DNA of 64,000 bases from Desulfuromonadaceae bacterium (GCA_028681335.1 JAQUIT010000011.1:1-64000); one strand, 5' to 3'. Positions 28,105 to 37,209 are shown, numbered from the stretch's first letter. A program made the numbers and translations. Notes: generated from the sequence alone by a model not told the origin.

Positions 28105-28887
28105 ATGCAATTTCCAAAAATCGATCCTGTATTCCTGAGCATCGGCCCGCTCCAGTTCCGCTGGTACGGGCTGATGTACGTCCTCTCCTTTATCGCCACC
28201 TATTTCATCATCAGCTCCGAAGTGGTCCGCAAGCGGCTCCCGCTAACCAAGGACGATGTCGCCGATCTCGTTTTTTATGGCGCCATGGGAGTTGTTCTTG
28301 GCGGACGCACCGGCTACATCCTCTTCTACAACCTCGGCTTTTATCTGGAACATCCGCTCAAGATATTTGCCGTCTGGGAAGGGGGGATGTCTTTCCACGG
28401 CGGTTTTTTGGGAGTAGCACTGGCCTTCCTGCTTTATGCGCGACGTAAAAAGATCCCGTTTCTGTCCCTGACCGATATGGCAGCGCTCTGTGCTCCGGTC
28501 GGATTGGGGTTGGGGAGAATCGGCAATTTTATCAACGGGGAATTATACGGCAGGGCAACTGATGCCCCGTGGGGGATTGTTTTTCCCGGCAGCGATGGAG
28601 TTCCCCGACATCCGTCACAACTCTACGAAGCGGCTCTTGAAGGGGTTGTACTGTTTTTTGTTGTGCGCTTTGTCTCAAAAAACACAAAAGTCAATGGCGT
28701 AACAACCTGCGCCGCCTGTGCCGGCTATGGGCTGTTCCGCTTTACCGTTGAATTTTTCCGCCAACCTGACGCCCAGATCGGCCTCTTTTTCGGGCTGTTT
28801 TCCATGGGACAGCTGCTCAGCCTGCCGATGTTTATCATTGGAGTTTATGCGGCACTGCTGCTCTCGCGCCGCGGGACACAGCAGTAG
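28105..28887 (+). CDS. lgt: Prolipoprotein diacylglyceryl transferase
   Basis: A 260-residue inner-membrane enzyme that adds diacylglycerol to the lipobox Cys of prolipoproteins. About seven membrane helices are apparent. The family motifs are GGMSFHGGFLG with the important His, GRIGNFINGELYGR and RHPSQLYEA. Full length. It follows serA closely, probably in one transcript. Confidence 0.96.
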   Translation: MQFPKIDPVFLSIGPLQFRWYGLMYVLSFIATYFIISSEVVRKRLPLTKDDVADLVFYGAMGVVLGGRTGYILFYNLGFYLEHPLKIFAVWEGGMSFHGGFLGVALAFLLYARRKKIPFLSLTDMAALCAPVGLGLGRIGNFINGELYGRATDAPWGIVFPGSDGVPRHPSQLYEAALEGVVLFFVVRFVSKNTKVNGVTTCAACAGYGLFRFTVEFFRQPDAQIGLFFGLFSMGQLLSLPMFIIGVYAALLLSRRGTQQ

Positions 28888-28901
28888 GGTTAATATCATA
28901 A

Positions 28902-28929
28902 TTGTAAAAATTCTTATTTACGTTATAGT
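28902..28929 (+). promoter_or_regulatory. Candidate sigma-70 promoter for the ferritin gene
   Basis: TTGTAA (28902-28907) and TATAGT (28924-28929) are separated by 16 bases and lie just ahead of the ribosome site GGAGG and the ATG at 28957. No Fur-like box was recognised. Confidence 0.45.
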
Positions 28930-28956
28930 GGAAGAAAAACAATCCGGAGGTCTCAC

Positions 28957-29478
28957 ATGATCAGTAAAAAAATGTCGGATGCACTGAACACCCACATGAA
29001 CCTGGAACTTTTCTCCGCCCATCTCTATCTGGTTATGTCATCCTGCGCCAACGACATGGGTCTGAAGGGAGCCGCCAACTGGTTTTTTGTTCAGTACCGT
29101 GAAGAGATGATTCACTTCATGAAGTTTTATACCTACCTGACTGACCAGGGAGTCGTAATTTCAATGCCGGCCAGTAAAGCTGTGCCGAACAAATATAAAT
29201 CGCTTCTCGACATGATGCAGAAAACTCTTGCGCACGAACAGCTCATCACCTCCTGCATTAACAACCTGAGCGAACAGGCGGTCCAGGAGAAGGATCACGC
29301 CACCCAGATCTTCCTGCAGTGGTTTGTTACCGAGCAGATTGAAGAGGAGAATAATGATCGCGATCTGATTGCCAAACTCAAGCTTGTCGGCGATAACGGC
29401 CACGGCATCCTGATGATCGACGGAGATATGGGGCAGCGTCTCTTTGTTGCCCCGGTAGGTTCACCACTGGCGGTGTAA
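28957..29478 (+). CDS. Ferritin
   Basis: The 173-residue four-helix bundle protein has ferroxidase-type residues in NLELFSAHLYLVM (Glu), REEMIHFMKFYTYL (ExxxH) and a later EQIEEENNDRDLI. This fits non-haem bacterial ferritins (FtnA type) that store iron in a 24-mer shell. No haem-binding Met pattern of bacterioferritin is evident. A GGAGG site precedes the ATG. The DUF1450 gene begins one base after the stop. Confidence 0.92.
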   Translation: MISKKMSDALNTHMNLELFSAHLYLVMSSCANDMGLKGAANWFFVQYREEMIHFMKFYTYLTDQGVVISMPASKAVPNKYKSLLDMMQKTLAHEQLITSCINNLSEQAVQEKDHATQIFLQWFVTEQIEEENNDRDLIAKLKLVGDNGHGILMIDGDMGQRLFVAPVGSPLAV

Positions 29479-29479
29479 T

Positions 29480-29710
29480 GTGAAGATACGTTTCTGCGAA
29501 CATAACAAGGGGAAAGGGAAGGTATTGCGGCGACTGGAAGATGAATTCCCGGATCTGAACATAAAAATAAAAAGTTGCGTCAAACAGTGTGGAACCTGCC
29601 GTGATCAGCCGGTTGCGGTCGTTGACAAAGTAAAAGTAACCGGCAAAGATGGCGATGACCTGTATGCAAAGATTATCGAGTTAATCCGGAACGACACAAC
29701 TTCAGAATGA
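29480..29710 (+). CDS. DUF1450-type small protein
   Basis: Starting with GTG directly after the ferritin stop, the 76-residue product has four cysteines: one in RFCEHN and three in SCVKQCGTCRDQP. The spacing resembles DUF1450 (YuzB-like) proteins and thin ferredoxin-like folds. The cysteines could bind a metal or Fe-S cluster. Coupling to ferritin suggests a part in iron handling, but this is an inference from position. Confidence 0.7.
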   Translation: MKIRFCEHNKGKGKVLRRLEDEFPDLNIKIKSCVKQCGTCRDQPVAVVDKVKVTGKDGDDLYAKIIELIRNDTTSE

Positions 29711-29711
29711 T

Positions 29712-29745
29712 AAAAAAAACGGGTCCTAACGGGCCCGTTTTTTTG
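29712..29745 (+). terminator. Intrinsic terminator after the ferritin pair
   Basis: The stem ACGGGTCC/GGGCCCGT (one G-T pair) with loop TAAC (29719-29738) is preceded by an A-run and followed by seven Ts. Confidence 0.9.
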
Positions 29746-29770
29746 CATTCAACCTAGAAAAAGCAGTTAT

Positions 29771-29895
29771 CCACGAAAATCACGAAATACACGAACAAAA
29801 TCAAAAAGATATATATCTTTACAGTGTAACCTGTTTGGTGAATGACTGTTTTGCTTTAATGGTTTAATTTTCGTGTCTTTTCGTGCTTTTCGTGG
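29771..29895. repeat. Inverted repeat of CACGAAAA units
   Basis: The left arm (29771-29795) reads as three CACGAAA-type units, and the right arm (29869-29895) is their reverse complement with three mismatches or gaps. About 73 bases of AT-rich sequence lie between. It sits between convergent genes and has no coding potential. Confidence 0.7.
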
Positions 29896-29915
29896 ACCCA
29901 AAAGCCGATTTCAGG

Positions 29916-30398
29916 TTAAACATTCAACACTATCTTATGTCCTGCCGCCCGCAACTCATCCACAACCAGCTCGGCAAGTTCGGGCAGTTTTCCTGCCAGT
30001 ACGGGTGACAGTTCCACCCCCGCCTCGTACGATGCCGGTATGATCCCGAACAGGGACACCTGATCCGGAGTTTTGCCGCGCAGGTCTGAAAGAGTCAATA
30101 CCTCCTGAATACCGATCTGATGCGGCGACATTTTGATCGGTAGCCTGCCCAGGAGGATCTGCTCCTTCTCGTAGCGGAATACTTCCCCCGGCTCACCGGC
30201 CGTATCAACGACATCAATCAGAAATACCCGGTCGGCATCCTCAAGCAGATGGGTGACCATAATGCCCAGGGTACCGCCGTCGTACAGCTCCACATCATCT
30301 TCAAAGAGATAGTGTTTCTCCAAGTACTTGATAAAATGTACGCCGAAGCCTTCGTCTGAGCAGAGTAGGTTGCCCGCACCAAATACGAGTGTTTGCAC
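29916..30398 (-). CDS. hybD: Hydrogenase maturation protease HybD
   Basis: The 160-residue endopeptidase trims the C terminus of the [NiFe] large subunit after nickel insertion. Family motifs are GAGNLLCSDEGFGVH with the nickel-binding Glu/Asp, DGGTLGI and VDVVDTAGEPGEV, and the His in SPHQIGIQEV. A GTG start abuts the TAA of hybC. It probably acts on HybC, whose cleavage motif is intact. Confidence 0.94.
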   Translation of the reverse strand: MQTLVFGAGNLLCSDEGFGVHFIKYLEKHYLFEDDVELYDGGTLGIMVTHLLEDADRVFLIDVVDTAGEPGEVFRYEKEQILLGRLPIKMSPHQIGIQEVLTLSDLRGKTPDQVSLFGIIPASYEAGVELSPVLAGKLPELAELVVDELRAAGHKIVLNV

Positions 30399-32078
30399 TT
30401 ACATCACCTTCACTTTCGTTATTTCTTTGCCGTCCGGGTCAATCGTATGGACCGCACAGGCGATACAGGGGTCGAAGGAGTGAATCGTACGCAATACTTC
30501 AAGCGGCCTCTCACTGTCAACCACCGGATTGCCGACCAGCGATGCCTCATAAGGACCCATGACACCGTTATCGTCACGCGGCGACGCATTCCAGGTAGAC
30601 GGCACAACCGCCTGGTAGTTTTTAATTTTCCTGTCCTTGATCACGATCCAGTGGGAAAGCGTACCACGCGGTGCTTCGTGAAAACCGACGCCACGATACT
30701 CTCCATCAGGTATCTCAGTATGGTTGGCATAGGTACTGTCACCCTTACCGACATTTTCCACCAGCTTATCAAGATACTCAAGCGAATAGTCGGCCATCAG
30801 ATGGGCACGGATGGCACGGGCACCAAGACGTCCCATGGTAGAATGAAGGTCGCCGACACCAACGCCGATCTTACGGCAGGAGTCGTCTACCAACTTCCTG
30901 ACTTTCTGGTTGCCGCCTGCATAGGCTGCAAAAAGCTGGGCCGGTGGACCGACCTGCACCGCTTTGCCGTCCAGACGGGGAGCCTTGCACCACGTGTATT
31001 TGCCGTTATCTTCAAAGTCGGTATAGTGCGGTTTGGTTTCACCTTCCCAAGGGTGGTGACTACCGTCCCCCTCGTACCACGCGTGGGCTACGTTTTCGGT
31101 AATGCCGTTTATCAGTCCCGGGTCCTGATGATTGGTAATAATGCGGGCTCCCTTGATGTCGCCATTATTGATGATTGCACCCGGCAGAGCAAATTTCGTA
31201 TTTCTGGTGTCTTCCGGCATTTCCGGCACAGCAAGATAATTGGTGACACCTTTGCCGTATTTAAACCACTCCTTGTAGGCCGAGGCGATGGCCAGCATGT
31301 CCGGGTAATAGACCTTCTGGACGAAGTCGCGGGTTTCTTCCATCAGCGCACGGAGAGCGGAAATCCGTTCCATATTGATGGTCGCCAGGTTTTCCATATT
31401 GATGGCGGTGGCAACACCACCGACGCAGAGGTTCTGGATATGCGGGTTCTTACCACCCAGAATCGCGCCAACCTGGGCCGCCTTGCGCTGATAATCAAGC
31501 GCTTTCAGGTAATGGGCAACCGCCATCAGGTTGGCCTCGGGCGGCAGTTTCATCGCAGGATGTCCCCAGTAACCGGATGAGAAAATACCGAGACGTCCTG
31601 TTTCCACAAATGATTTCAGCTTGGTTTGTACCGCCCTGAACTCCGTTTCGCTGTTGCCTGACCAGTCGGAAATGCTCTGGGCCAGTTGGGCGGTTTTCTT
31701 TGGATCAGCCTTCAGGGCCGAGACAACATCAACCCAGTCCAGCGCCGACAGATGGTAGAAATGAACGATATGATCCTGCACCGAATGCTGGGCCATAATC
31801 ATATTACGGATATACTGGGCGTTCATCGGCACTTCAACATTGAGAGCATGCTCAACCGAGCGGATCGACGAAATGGCATGCACCGTCGTGCAGACACCGC
31901 AGAAGCGTTGGGCATAGATCCAGGCATCCTCCGGTGGGCGTCCCTGCAGGATGGTTTCAATACCGCGCCACATCTGGGCCGATGACCAGGCATTGGTGAC
32001 AGCGCCGCCATTTACTTCCACATCAATTCTCAGGTGACCTTCTATACGGGTGACCGGGTCAAGGGTTATACGGGCCAT
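30399..32078 (-). CDS. hybC: [NiFe]-hydrogenase large subunit HybC
   Basis: The 559-residue subunit houses the Ni-Fe(CN)2CO site. The N-terminal ligand motif is RFCGVCTTVHAISSIRSVE and the C-terminal one is DPCIACAVH. A 15-residue tail beginning TIDPDGK should be removed by HybD. The start has GGAGGAAACATA upstream. Subunit and gene order match the group 1c (hydrogenase-2) enzymes. A 145-base gap with a fold-back repeat separates it from hybB. Confidence 0.97.
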   Translation of the reverse strand: MARITLDPVTRIEGHLRIDVEVNGGAVTNAWSSAQMWRGIETILQGRPPEDAWIYAQRFCGVCTTVHAISSIRSVEHALNVEVPMNAQYIRNMIMAQHSVQDHIVHFYHLSALDWVDVVSALKADPKKTAQLAQSISDWSGNSETEFRAVQTKLKSFVETGRLGIFSSGYWGHPAMKLPPEANLMAVAHYLKALDYQRKAAQVGAILGGKNPHIQNLCVGGVATAINMENLATINMERISALRALMEETRDFVQKVYYPDMLAIASAYKEWFKYGKGVTNYLAVPEMPEDTRNTKFALPGAIINNGDIKGARIITNHQDPGLINGITENVAHAWYEGDGSHHPWEGETKPHYTDFEDNGKYTWCKAPRLDGKAVQVGPPAQLFAAYAGGNQKVRKLVDDSCRKIGVGVGDLHSTMGRLGARAIRAHLMADYSLEYLDKLVENVGKGDSTYANHTEIPDGEYRGVGFHEAPRGTLSHWIVIKDRKIKNYQAVVPSTWNASPRDDNGVMGPYEASLVGNPVVDSERPLEVLRTIHSFDPCIACAVHTIDPDGKEITKVKVM

Positions 32079-32124
32079 TATGTTTCCTCCGGGGGTTTAT
32101 TGAATTTTTGATTTGAATCTAAAG

Positions 32125-32211
32125 CAACCCCAACCCCTCCCCCGCCTCCCCTTATCAGGGGAGGAGCCTTTCGTTCCCCCCTGATAAGGGGGGCTAGGGG
32201 GGTTGGGGTTG
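32125..32211. repeat. C-rich/G-rich long inverted repeat between hybB and hybC
   Basis: The outer arms CAACCCCAACCCCTCC and GGGGGGTTGGGGTTG pair, and the inner CCCCTTATCAGGGGAGG / CCCCCCTGATAAGGGG parts are near-complementary. It is an extragenic repeat inside an operon and may shape the mRNA or protect it from decay. Confidence 0.85.
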
Positions 32212-32223
32212 ACGTTGGTTGAC

Positions 32224-33513
32224 TTACACCTTCTCTACCACACCGTGCTCGGTATCAAGCTGCTGCCTCGTATGCAGTTTCGGCAGCACCGGCAGGATCT
32301 TGACGATTACCTGGTAGCCGAGGATTTCGAACGCAACGATCCCGACCGTAATCAGCAGTTCGGCCAGAGCCGGAAAGTAATGCCACCCTTTACCGGGGTT
32401 GAAGCCGATCAGGTAGACGTTGAAGCGGTACAAGGCCCCGCCAAGAACGATCAGAGCCGCCGAGACGAACAGCCAGCGGATTGATTCCCGCTTGCGGCCG
32501 CTGAACAGCAGCAGCGAGCCACCCGCTACCAGGCCGAAATCAAGCAGGAAAAAGCGTGAATAAAAATCAAGGGAGAGCGCCGCGCCCAGCTGTCCGCGCC
32601 AGGTCAGATCGCCAATTACTACCGACAGCCAGATCACCGTCAACCAGGGGATGATACCGGCGATGCCGGACAGCTCTTTGGTCTCAAAGGGGCGCTTGAA
32701 GGCATAGCTGGAGATGATCGACTCCAGTATTGCGATGGAGTAGCCGATGAACATGCAGTTGATTAAGAACAGTAACGGCAGGAAGCCGGTATACCAGAGC
32801 GGATGAAGCTTTGTAGAAGCGATCAGCAGCAGCGAGCCGAGGGACGACTGATGCATGGTCGGCAGAGTAATGCCGAGAACGATGACAAAGATCAACACCT
32901 TGTCCAGGCGCGGCTTCAGCCAGGCAGCCACATCTTTGACCATATCCAGCCGGTCGCCAATCCGCTCCGGCCGTTTCATACCCATGCGTGAATAAAGCCT
33001 GTCAAGCAGCAGTTGCAGAGTCTTCCACTGCGTTTTCTCCAGTGTCGTTAAAACGGCAGGAAGGAATTCGAGCAACAGTACTGTTGTATAAGCCATAACG
33101 CAGAGCGCCACCTCAAACATGGCCGAATTGACCTGCCACTTGGAGGGGATGAAGAAATTGTAGGAGTTCCAGGGGCGCCCCACATCCACCATAACCGAAA
33201 AGCCGGCCAGACCGTAGCCGAACATACTGGTCAGAATTGCCGAACGGATCATCGGGTGGTAATGCATGCGGTTGCGAATGTAGATAAGGATTGCCATGGC
33301 GTAACCACCGCAGGCGATGGCTGTTCCGACCGCCACGTCATAGGTGATCCAGATTCCCCACGGGTAACCGTCGCTCATATTTGTTACGGCTCCGAGCCCC
33401 CAGATAAAGCGCACGGCAACCAGAGCGAAACCGATCACGGTTAATGTCAGCAGAACTACGAAAGATGGCGTCAGAATCCTGGCATCATACTTTTGGAACT
33501 CATCGTGACTCAT
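32224..33513 (-). CDS. hybB: Hydrogenase membrane subunit HybB (NrfD/PsrC type)
   Basis: The 429-residue integral membrane protein has about ten hydrophobic helices and no haem-binding signature, as in the NrfD/HybB family. It passes electrons from HybA to quinone. Its ATG overlaps the hybA stop by four bases. The last 20 residues are soluble. Length is a little above E. coli HybB. Confidence 0.94.
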   Translation of the reverse strand: MSHDEFQKYDARILTPSFVVLLTLTVIGFALVAVRFIWGLGAVTNMSDGYPWGIWITYDVAVGTAIACGGYAMAILIYIRNRMHYHPMIRSAILTSMFGYGLAGFSVMVDVGRPWNSYNFFIPSKWQVNSAMFEVALCVMAYTTVLLLEFLPAVLTTLEKTQWKTLQLLLDRLYSRMGMKRPERIGDRLDMVKDVAAWLKPRLDKVLIFVIVLGITLPTMHQSSLGSLLLIASTKLHPLWYTGFLPLLFLINCMFIGYSIAILESIISSYAFKRPFETKELSGIAGIIPWLTVIWLSVVIGDLTWRGQLGAALSLDFYSRFFLLDFGLVAGGSLLLFSGRKRESIRWLFVSAALIVLGGALYRFNVYLIGFNPGKGWHYFPALAELLITVGIVAFEILGYQVIVKILPVLPKLHTRQQLDTEHGVVEKV

Positions 33514-34478
33514 TCATTATCCTCCTTATGTTCAGGAGCCGAATCGTCCCCCACCCCCATCTTTGCCACCTGGACATGCTCTTCATCCGCCTGCCCCTTC
33601 TTCATGTTCCTGATCGCAACAAAGCAGAGCGTGCCGTACAGTGCGACCGGAGCGATGAACCCCTTGTAGATCGTGTGCTGAATCTTCTCGGAAAATTCGG
33701 CTGGTGCCGCATCCTTGAGGATCGGAAGCCCCAGTTTATTGAACGGCATTGCCGACAGGTAGAGATGATTGGTGCCGCCGACCTCTTTTTCGCCATAGAT
33801 GTGCTGTTCATACCTGCCCGGGTTTTCCTGAAGCCGCTTTTTAGCTTCTGCGAGCAGCTCTTTCCGTTTGCCGAACATGATCGCTCCGACCGGGCAGACC
33901 TCGGCGCAGGCGGTGATCCCTTTTTTAATGAGGTTGGTGTTCTTGCACAGGTCGCACTTGACAATCTGGGGAATAGCCTTATCCCATTGGAATTTGGGAA
34001 TATTGAAGGCGCAGGCGATCTGGCAGTAGCGGCAGCCGATGCAGGCATTCTTGTTGTAATCCACTATTCCGGTAACGGCATCCCGGGTCATGGCACTGAC
34101 CGGACAGACCGATACGCAGGACGGTTTCTGGCAATGCATGCAGGAATACTTGACATACGACCACTTTTTATCAGACTCCTTGAAGAGTTTTATCAGGGTA
34201 CGGGTGCTGCCGGACAGATCCTGCGGGGCATCCCAGAGCCCGTCTTTATCGAAAGCCGCCCGTTCGTAGGAGAGACTGCCATAATCGCTGTTGACCCGTT
34301 TACAAGCCGACATACAGGCCTTGCAGCCGACACATTTGGTCGCGTCATAGAGCATGCCGAGGGTATCATTGTTGACATGGTGGACTTCGGATGCCGTTGC
34401 AGTACCACGCCCTGCTATAAGAGCAGCTCCGGTCGTGCCGATAATCTTGAGAAACTGACGTCTACTCGGTTTTCTCAT
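33510..34478 (-). CDS. hybA: Hydrogenase Fe-S subunit HybA
   Basis: The ATG at 34478 has GGGGG upstream and gives 322 residues. A twin-arginine signal SRRQFLKIIG leads to a periplasmic ferredoxin domain with four cysteine groups: CVGCKACMSAC, CMHCQKPSCVSVC, CIGCRYCQIAC and CDLC with CAEVCPVGAI. A C-terminal helix (about 270-290) anchors it in the membrane. It relays electrons from the small subunit to HybB. It overlaps hybO by 17 bases. Confidence 0.95.
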   Translation of the reverse strand: MRKPSRRQFLKIIGTTGAALIAGRGTATASEVHHVNNDTLGMLYDATKCVGCKACMSACKRVNSDYGSLSYERAAFDKDGLWDAPQDLSGSTRTLIKLFKESDKKWSYVKYSCMHCQKPSCVSVCPVSAMTRDAVTGIVDYNKNACIGCRYCQIACAFNIPKFQWDKAIPQIVKCDLCKNTNLIKKGITACAEVCPVGAIMFGKRKELLAEAKKRLQENPGRYEQHIYGEKEVGGTNHLYLSAMPFNKLGLPILKDAAPAEFSEKIQHTIYKGFIAPVALYGTLCFVAIRNMKKGQADEEHVQVAKMGVGDDSAPEHKEDNE

Positions 34479-35574
34479 CGTCACCCCCCTTTTGAGGTCC
34501 GTCAGGAAGTCTTTTTGCCATCATCACACCAGCGCCGATCGCCGCACCGGCAGCGAGACCTATGACGCCGGTAGTCAGCGGATCTGGCCCCTTCCCTTTA
34601 TCCTTGAGGTTAACCGGAGCATAACTGTCAAACGGCGTCGGCTCATGGATCTGGACCTTATCGGCGATAGCGGTTTTAAAGAGCAGATCCGGCTCGGTAC
34701 AGCCGATACAGGGGTGTCCGATTCCCACCGGCCAGGCAACACCATCGTTAAAACGGATCACCGAGCAGTTGGCATAGGTTGCCGGTCCCTTGCAGCCAAG
34801 CTTGTAAAGGCAGTAGCCTTCGGCGTGGGTCACGTCACCATAGGCCTTGGCAAAACGGCCGGCATCGAAATGGGCCCGTCGTTCGCAATGTTCATGAATC
34901 TTGCGGCCGTAGGCAAACTTGGGACGGCCCAACTGGTCCAGATCAGGAAGCTTGTTGAACGTCACATAATGCAGTACGGTCGAAAGGAAGTTGTACGGAT
35001 TTGGTGGACAGCCGGGGATGTTGATGATCGGTTTGTCCTTGATAATATCACGCACACCGACCGCGCCGGTCGGGTTCGGGCCGACTGACTGGATGCCGCC
35101 GTAGCTGGCGCAGGTACCGATAGAGATAATAGCTGCCGCACCCTCTGCCGCCTTGCGCAGGGACTCCAGGGCGGTCTTCCCGCCAACCTTGCAATAGATG
35201 CCGTTCTCCTTGGTCGGAATGGCTCCCTCTATTACGAGAATATACTTTCCCTTGTTGGCAGCCATGGAATCATGCAGCGATTTCTCTGCCTGGTGCCCCG
35301 AACCGGCCATAAGCGTTTCATGGTAGTCGAGGGAAATCATATCAAGGATAAGATTGGCAACGGCAGGGTGCGAAGATCTCAGCAGCGACTCAGAACAGCC
35401 GGTGCACTCCTGAAAATGCAACCAGATAACCGCTGGACGAGCGTCACTCTTGCCTGCCGCAGCGGCAACCTTGCTGACCATACTCACAGGCAGCCCCAAC
35501 ATGGCCGAGACGGTTATGCATGTCTTGATGAAATCCCGACGGCTCACACTGGGGAACAGCTCTTCTTTACCCAT
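34462..35574 (-). CDS. hybO: [NiFe]-hydrogenase small subunit HybO
   Basis: The 370-residue small subunit has a Tat signal (SRRDFIK at 11-17) for joint export with HybC. The proximal cluster is marked by ECTGC (57-60), IGTCASYGG and IPGCPPNP. Medial and distal clusters are marked by HCERRAHFD, CLYKLGCKGP and HPCIGC. A C-terminal helix (about 330-350) anchors it in the membrane. It is the first gene of hybOABCD and has a sigma-54-type promoter upstream. No hyp maturation genes lie in the window. Confidence 0.97.
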   Translation of the reverse strand: MGKEELFPSVSRRDFIKTCITVSAMLGLPVSMVSKVAAAAGKSDARPAVIWLHFQECTGCSESLLRSSHPAVANLILDMISLDYHETLMAGSGHQAEKSLHDSMAANKGKYILVIEGAIPTKENGIYCKVGGKTALESLRKAAEGAAAIISIGTCASYGGIQSVGPNPTGAVGVRDIIKDKPIINIPGCPPNPYNFLSTVLHYVTFNKLPDLDQLGRPKFAYGRKIHEHCERRAHFDAGRFAKAYGDVTHAEGYCLYKLGCKGPATYANCSVIRFNDGVAWPVGIGHPCIGCTEPDLLFKTAIADKVQIHEPTPFDSYAPVNLKDKGKGPDPLTTGVIGLAAGAAIGAGVMMAKRLPDGPQKGGDDEKTE

Positions 35575-35628
35575 ACAATCCTCCGCTTCCTGCGTAATAT
35601 GTGGTTACTGACCAAACTTGTCGTATAC

Positions 35629-35644
35629 GGCAACAGCCATGCCA
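35629..35644 (-). promoter_or_regulatory. Sigma-54 promoter for the hyb operon
   Basis: On the minus strand TGGCATGGCTGTTGCC shows the -24 GG and -12 GC ten bases apart, as in the TGGCAC-N5-TTGC consensus. Transcription would begin about 45 bases ahead of the hybO ATG. The divergent sigma-54 activator at 35839 is the obvious regulator, with about 190 bases between for activator sites. Confidence 0.72.
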
Positions 35645-35838
35645 AAATCAGCGCCCTCATAATGTTTACAAAAAACGTCGTTATTACAACTTGTTGAAAT
35701 CTCAGCACGTACTCAAGTAAACAGCATAACAAAACAAGAGTTGCTTCTTTTTGTCCGCCCATGTATCATTTTGTCTTTCACTCACCCAAAAACTTCACAC
35801 ATTGCCACCCCTGAAGAGATGGCGATACAGGACCCGTA

Positions 35839-37209
35839 ATGCCGACAATATTCATATGCGATGATGAAACTGAAATTCTGCGTTATCTGGATAAACTGCT
35901 GCAAGCCAACGGCTATACGGTAGAAACATTTCAACGCGGGACAGACCTGTTGACAAGACTGGATGGTGTGGCGGCAATGCCGTGTGATGTGATCCTGCAG
36001 GATGTACGCATGCCTGACCTGGATGGCCTGCAGATGCTTGACCAGCTCTGCAAACGCTGGCCGGACCTGCCGGTGGTGATCATGACCGCCCACGGAACGA
36101 TCGACGACGCGATCAATGCGATCAGGCTGGGTGCCTACGACTATATTACCAAGCCCTTTCCGAAGGAAAAACTGCTGGGGGTACTTGAGCGACTGCTCGA
36201 CCACCGCAGGCTCGCCAGGGAGAACCGACTGTTGCGCGAAGGCATGCAGCGCGGAGCCGGCAGTTCTGACGCAATCATCTTCCGCAGCCAGGCGTTCCGT
36301 GAAGTCTATGACCTGACCCTGCAGGTAGCCGAAAGTGATGCCAATATTCTTGTCATGGGAGAGTCAGGCACAGGCAAGGAACTGATCGCCAGCGCCCTGC
36401 ATCGCAACAGCCCGAGGCGCGACAAACCCTTTGTCTCGCTTAACTGTGCCGTCCTGTCCGACACCCTGCTGGAGAGCCAGCTGTTCGGCCATGTACGCGG
36501 CGCCTTCACCGGTGCGGTCATGAATCAAAAGGGACTGTTGGAGGAAGCCGACGGCGGGACGCTGTTCCTGGACGAAATCGGCGATGTCAGCCCGGCGGTA
36601 CAGGCAAAGCTCCTGCGCGTCACTCAGGAGAAGGACTTCATCGTGCTGGGCTCAACCCGCACGCGCAAGGTTGATGTACGATTTGTCGCCGCCACCAATA
36701 AAGACCTCATGAACGAGGTTCGGGAAGGCCGCTTTCGCGAAGACCTCTACTACCGCCTGAACGTCATCTCGATCAGCCTGCCACCGCTGCGGGAGCGGCG
36801 CGATGACATTGAACCGCTGGCACGCCATTTTCTAAAAGCCTCCACCCGGCGTATGAAAAAGGATGTGCTCGGCATTGAAGACGACGCCCTGCAGGCTCTG
36901 CTGCAGTACGATTGGCCGGGCAATGTGCGCGAGCTGGAAAATGTCATGGAACGGGCGGTAATCCTCGCCCGCGGGGGGATGATCACAATCGGCCTGCTGC
37001 CTCTGGGCGCACGCCGGGAAACGGCCGGCACACCGGCCGGCAAAACACCGCTGATTGGCCTGGACGAGATCGAACGTCTCCACATCACCTCGATCCTCAA
37101 GGAGACCGGATTCCACAAAAGTCAGGCCGCAACGATCCTCGGTATCTCGCGCAAAACCCTGGATCGCAAAATTTCCGAGTACAATCTAACGCCCGGGAAC
37201 AACCCGTGA
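35839..37209 (+). CDS. NtrC-family sigma-54 response regulator, probably for hydrogenase
   Basis: The 456-residue protein has a receiver (Asp in VILQDVRMPDLDG), an AAA+ domain with GESGTGKE near 174 and GAFTGA near 224, and a Fis-type helix-turn-helix ending SRKTLDRKISEY. It is divergent from hybO and coupled by a GTGA overlap to the kinase downstream. This resembles HydG/HoxA-type control of hydrogenase genes, but whether the signal is H2, redox or metal is unknown. Confidence 0.95.
   Translation: MPTIFICDDETEILRYLDKLLQANGYTVETFQRGTDLLTRLDGVAAMPCDVILQDVRMPDLDGLQMLDQLCKRWPDLPVVIMTAHGTIDDAINAIRLGAYDYITKPFPKEKLLGVLERLLDHRRLARENRLLREGMQRGAGSSDAIIFRSQAFREVYDLTLQVAESDANILVMGESGTGKELIASALHRNSPRRDKPFVSLNCAVLSDTLLESQLFGHVRGAFTGAVMNQKGLLEEADGGTLFLDEIGDVSPAVQAKLLRVTQEKDFIVLGSTRTRKVDVRFVAATNKDLMNEVREGRFREDLYYRLNVISISLPPLRERRDDIEPLARHFLKASTRRMKKDVLGIEDDALQALLQYDWPGNVRELENVMERAVILARGGMITIGLLPLGARRETAGTPAGKTPLIGLDEIERLHITSILKETGFHKSQAATILGISRKTLDRKISEYNLTPGNNP

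Noticed and set aside
30393-31580. A 395-codon plus-strand reading frame opposite hybC
   Set aside because: Antisense to a well-supported hydrogenase gene; no family resemblance.
36912-37205. In-frame N-terminal extension of the kinase at 37206
   Set aside because: It runs through the regulator gene in another frame, and the GTG at 37206 overlaps the regulator stop, which is the normal coupled start.
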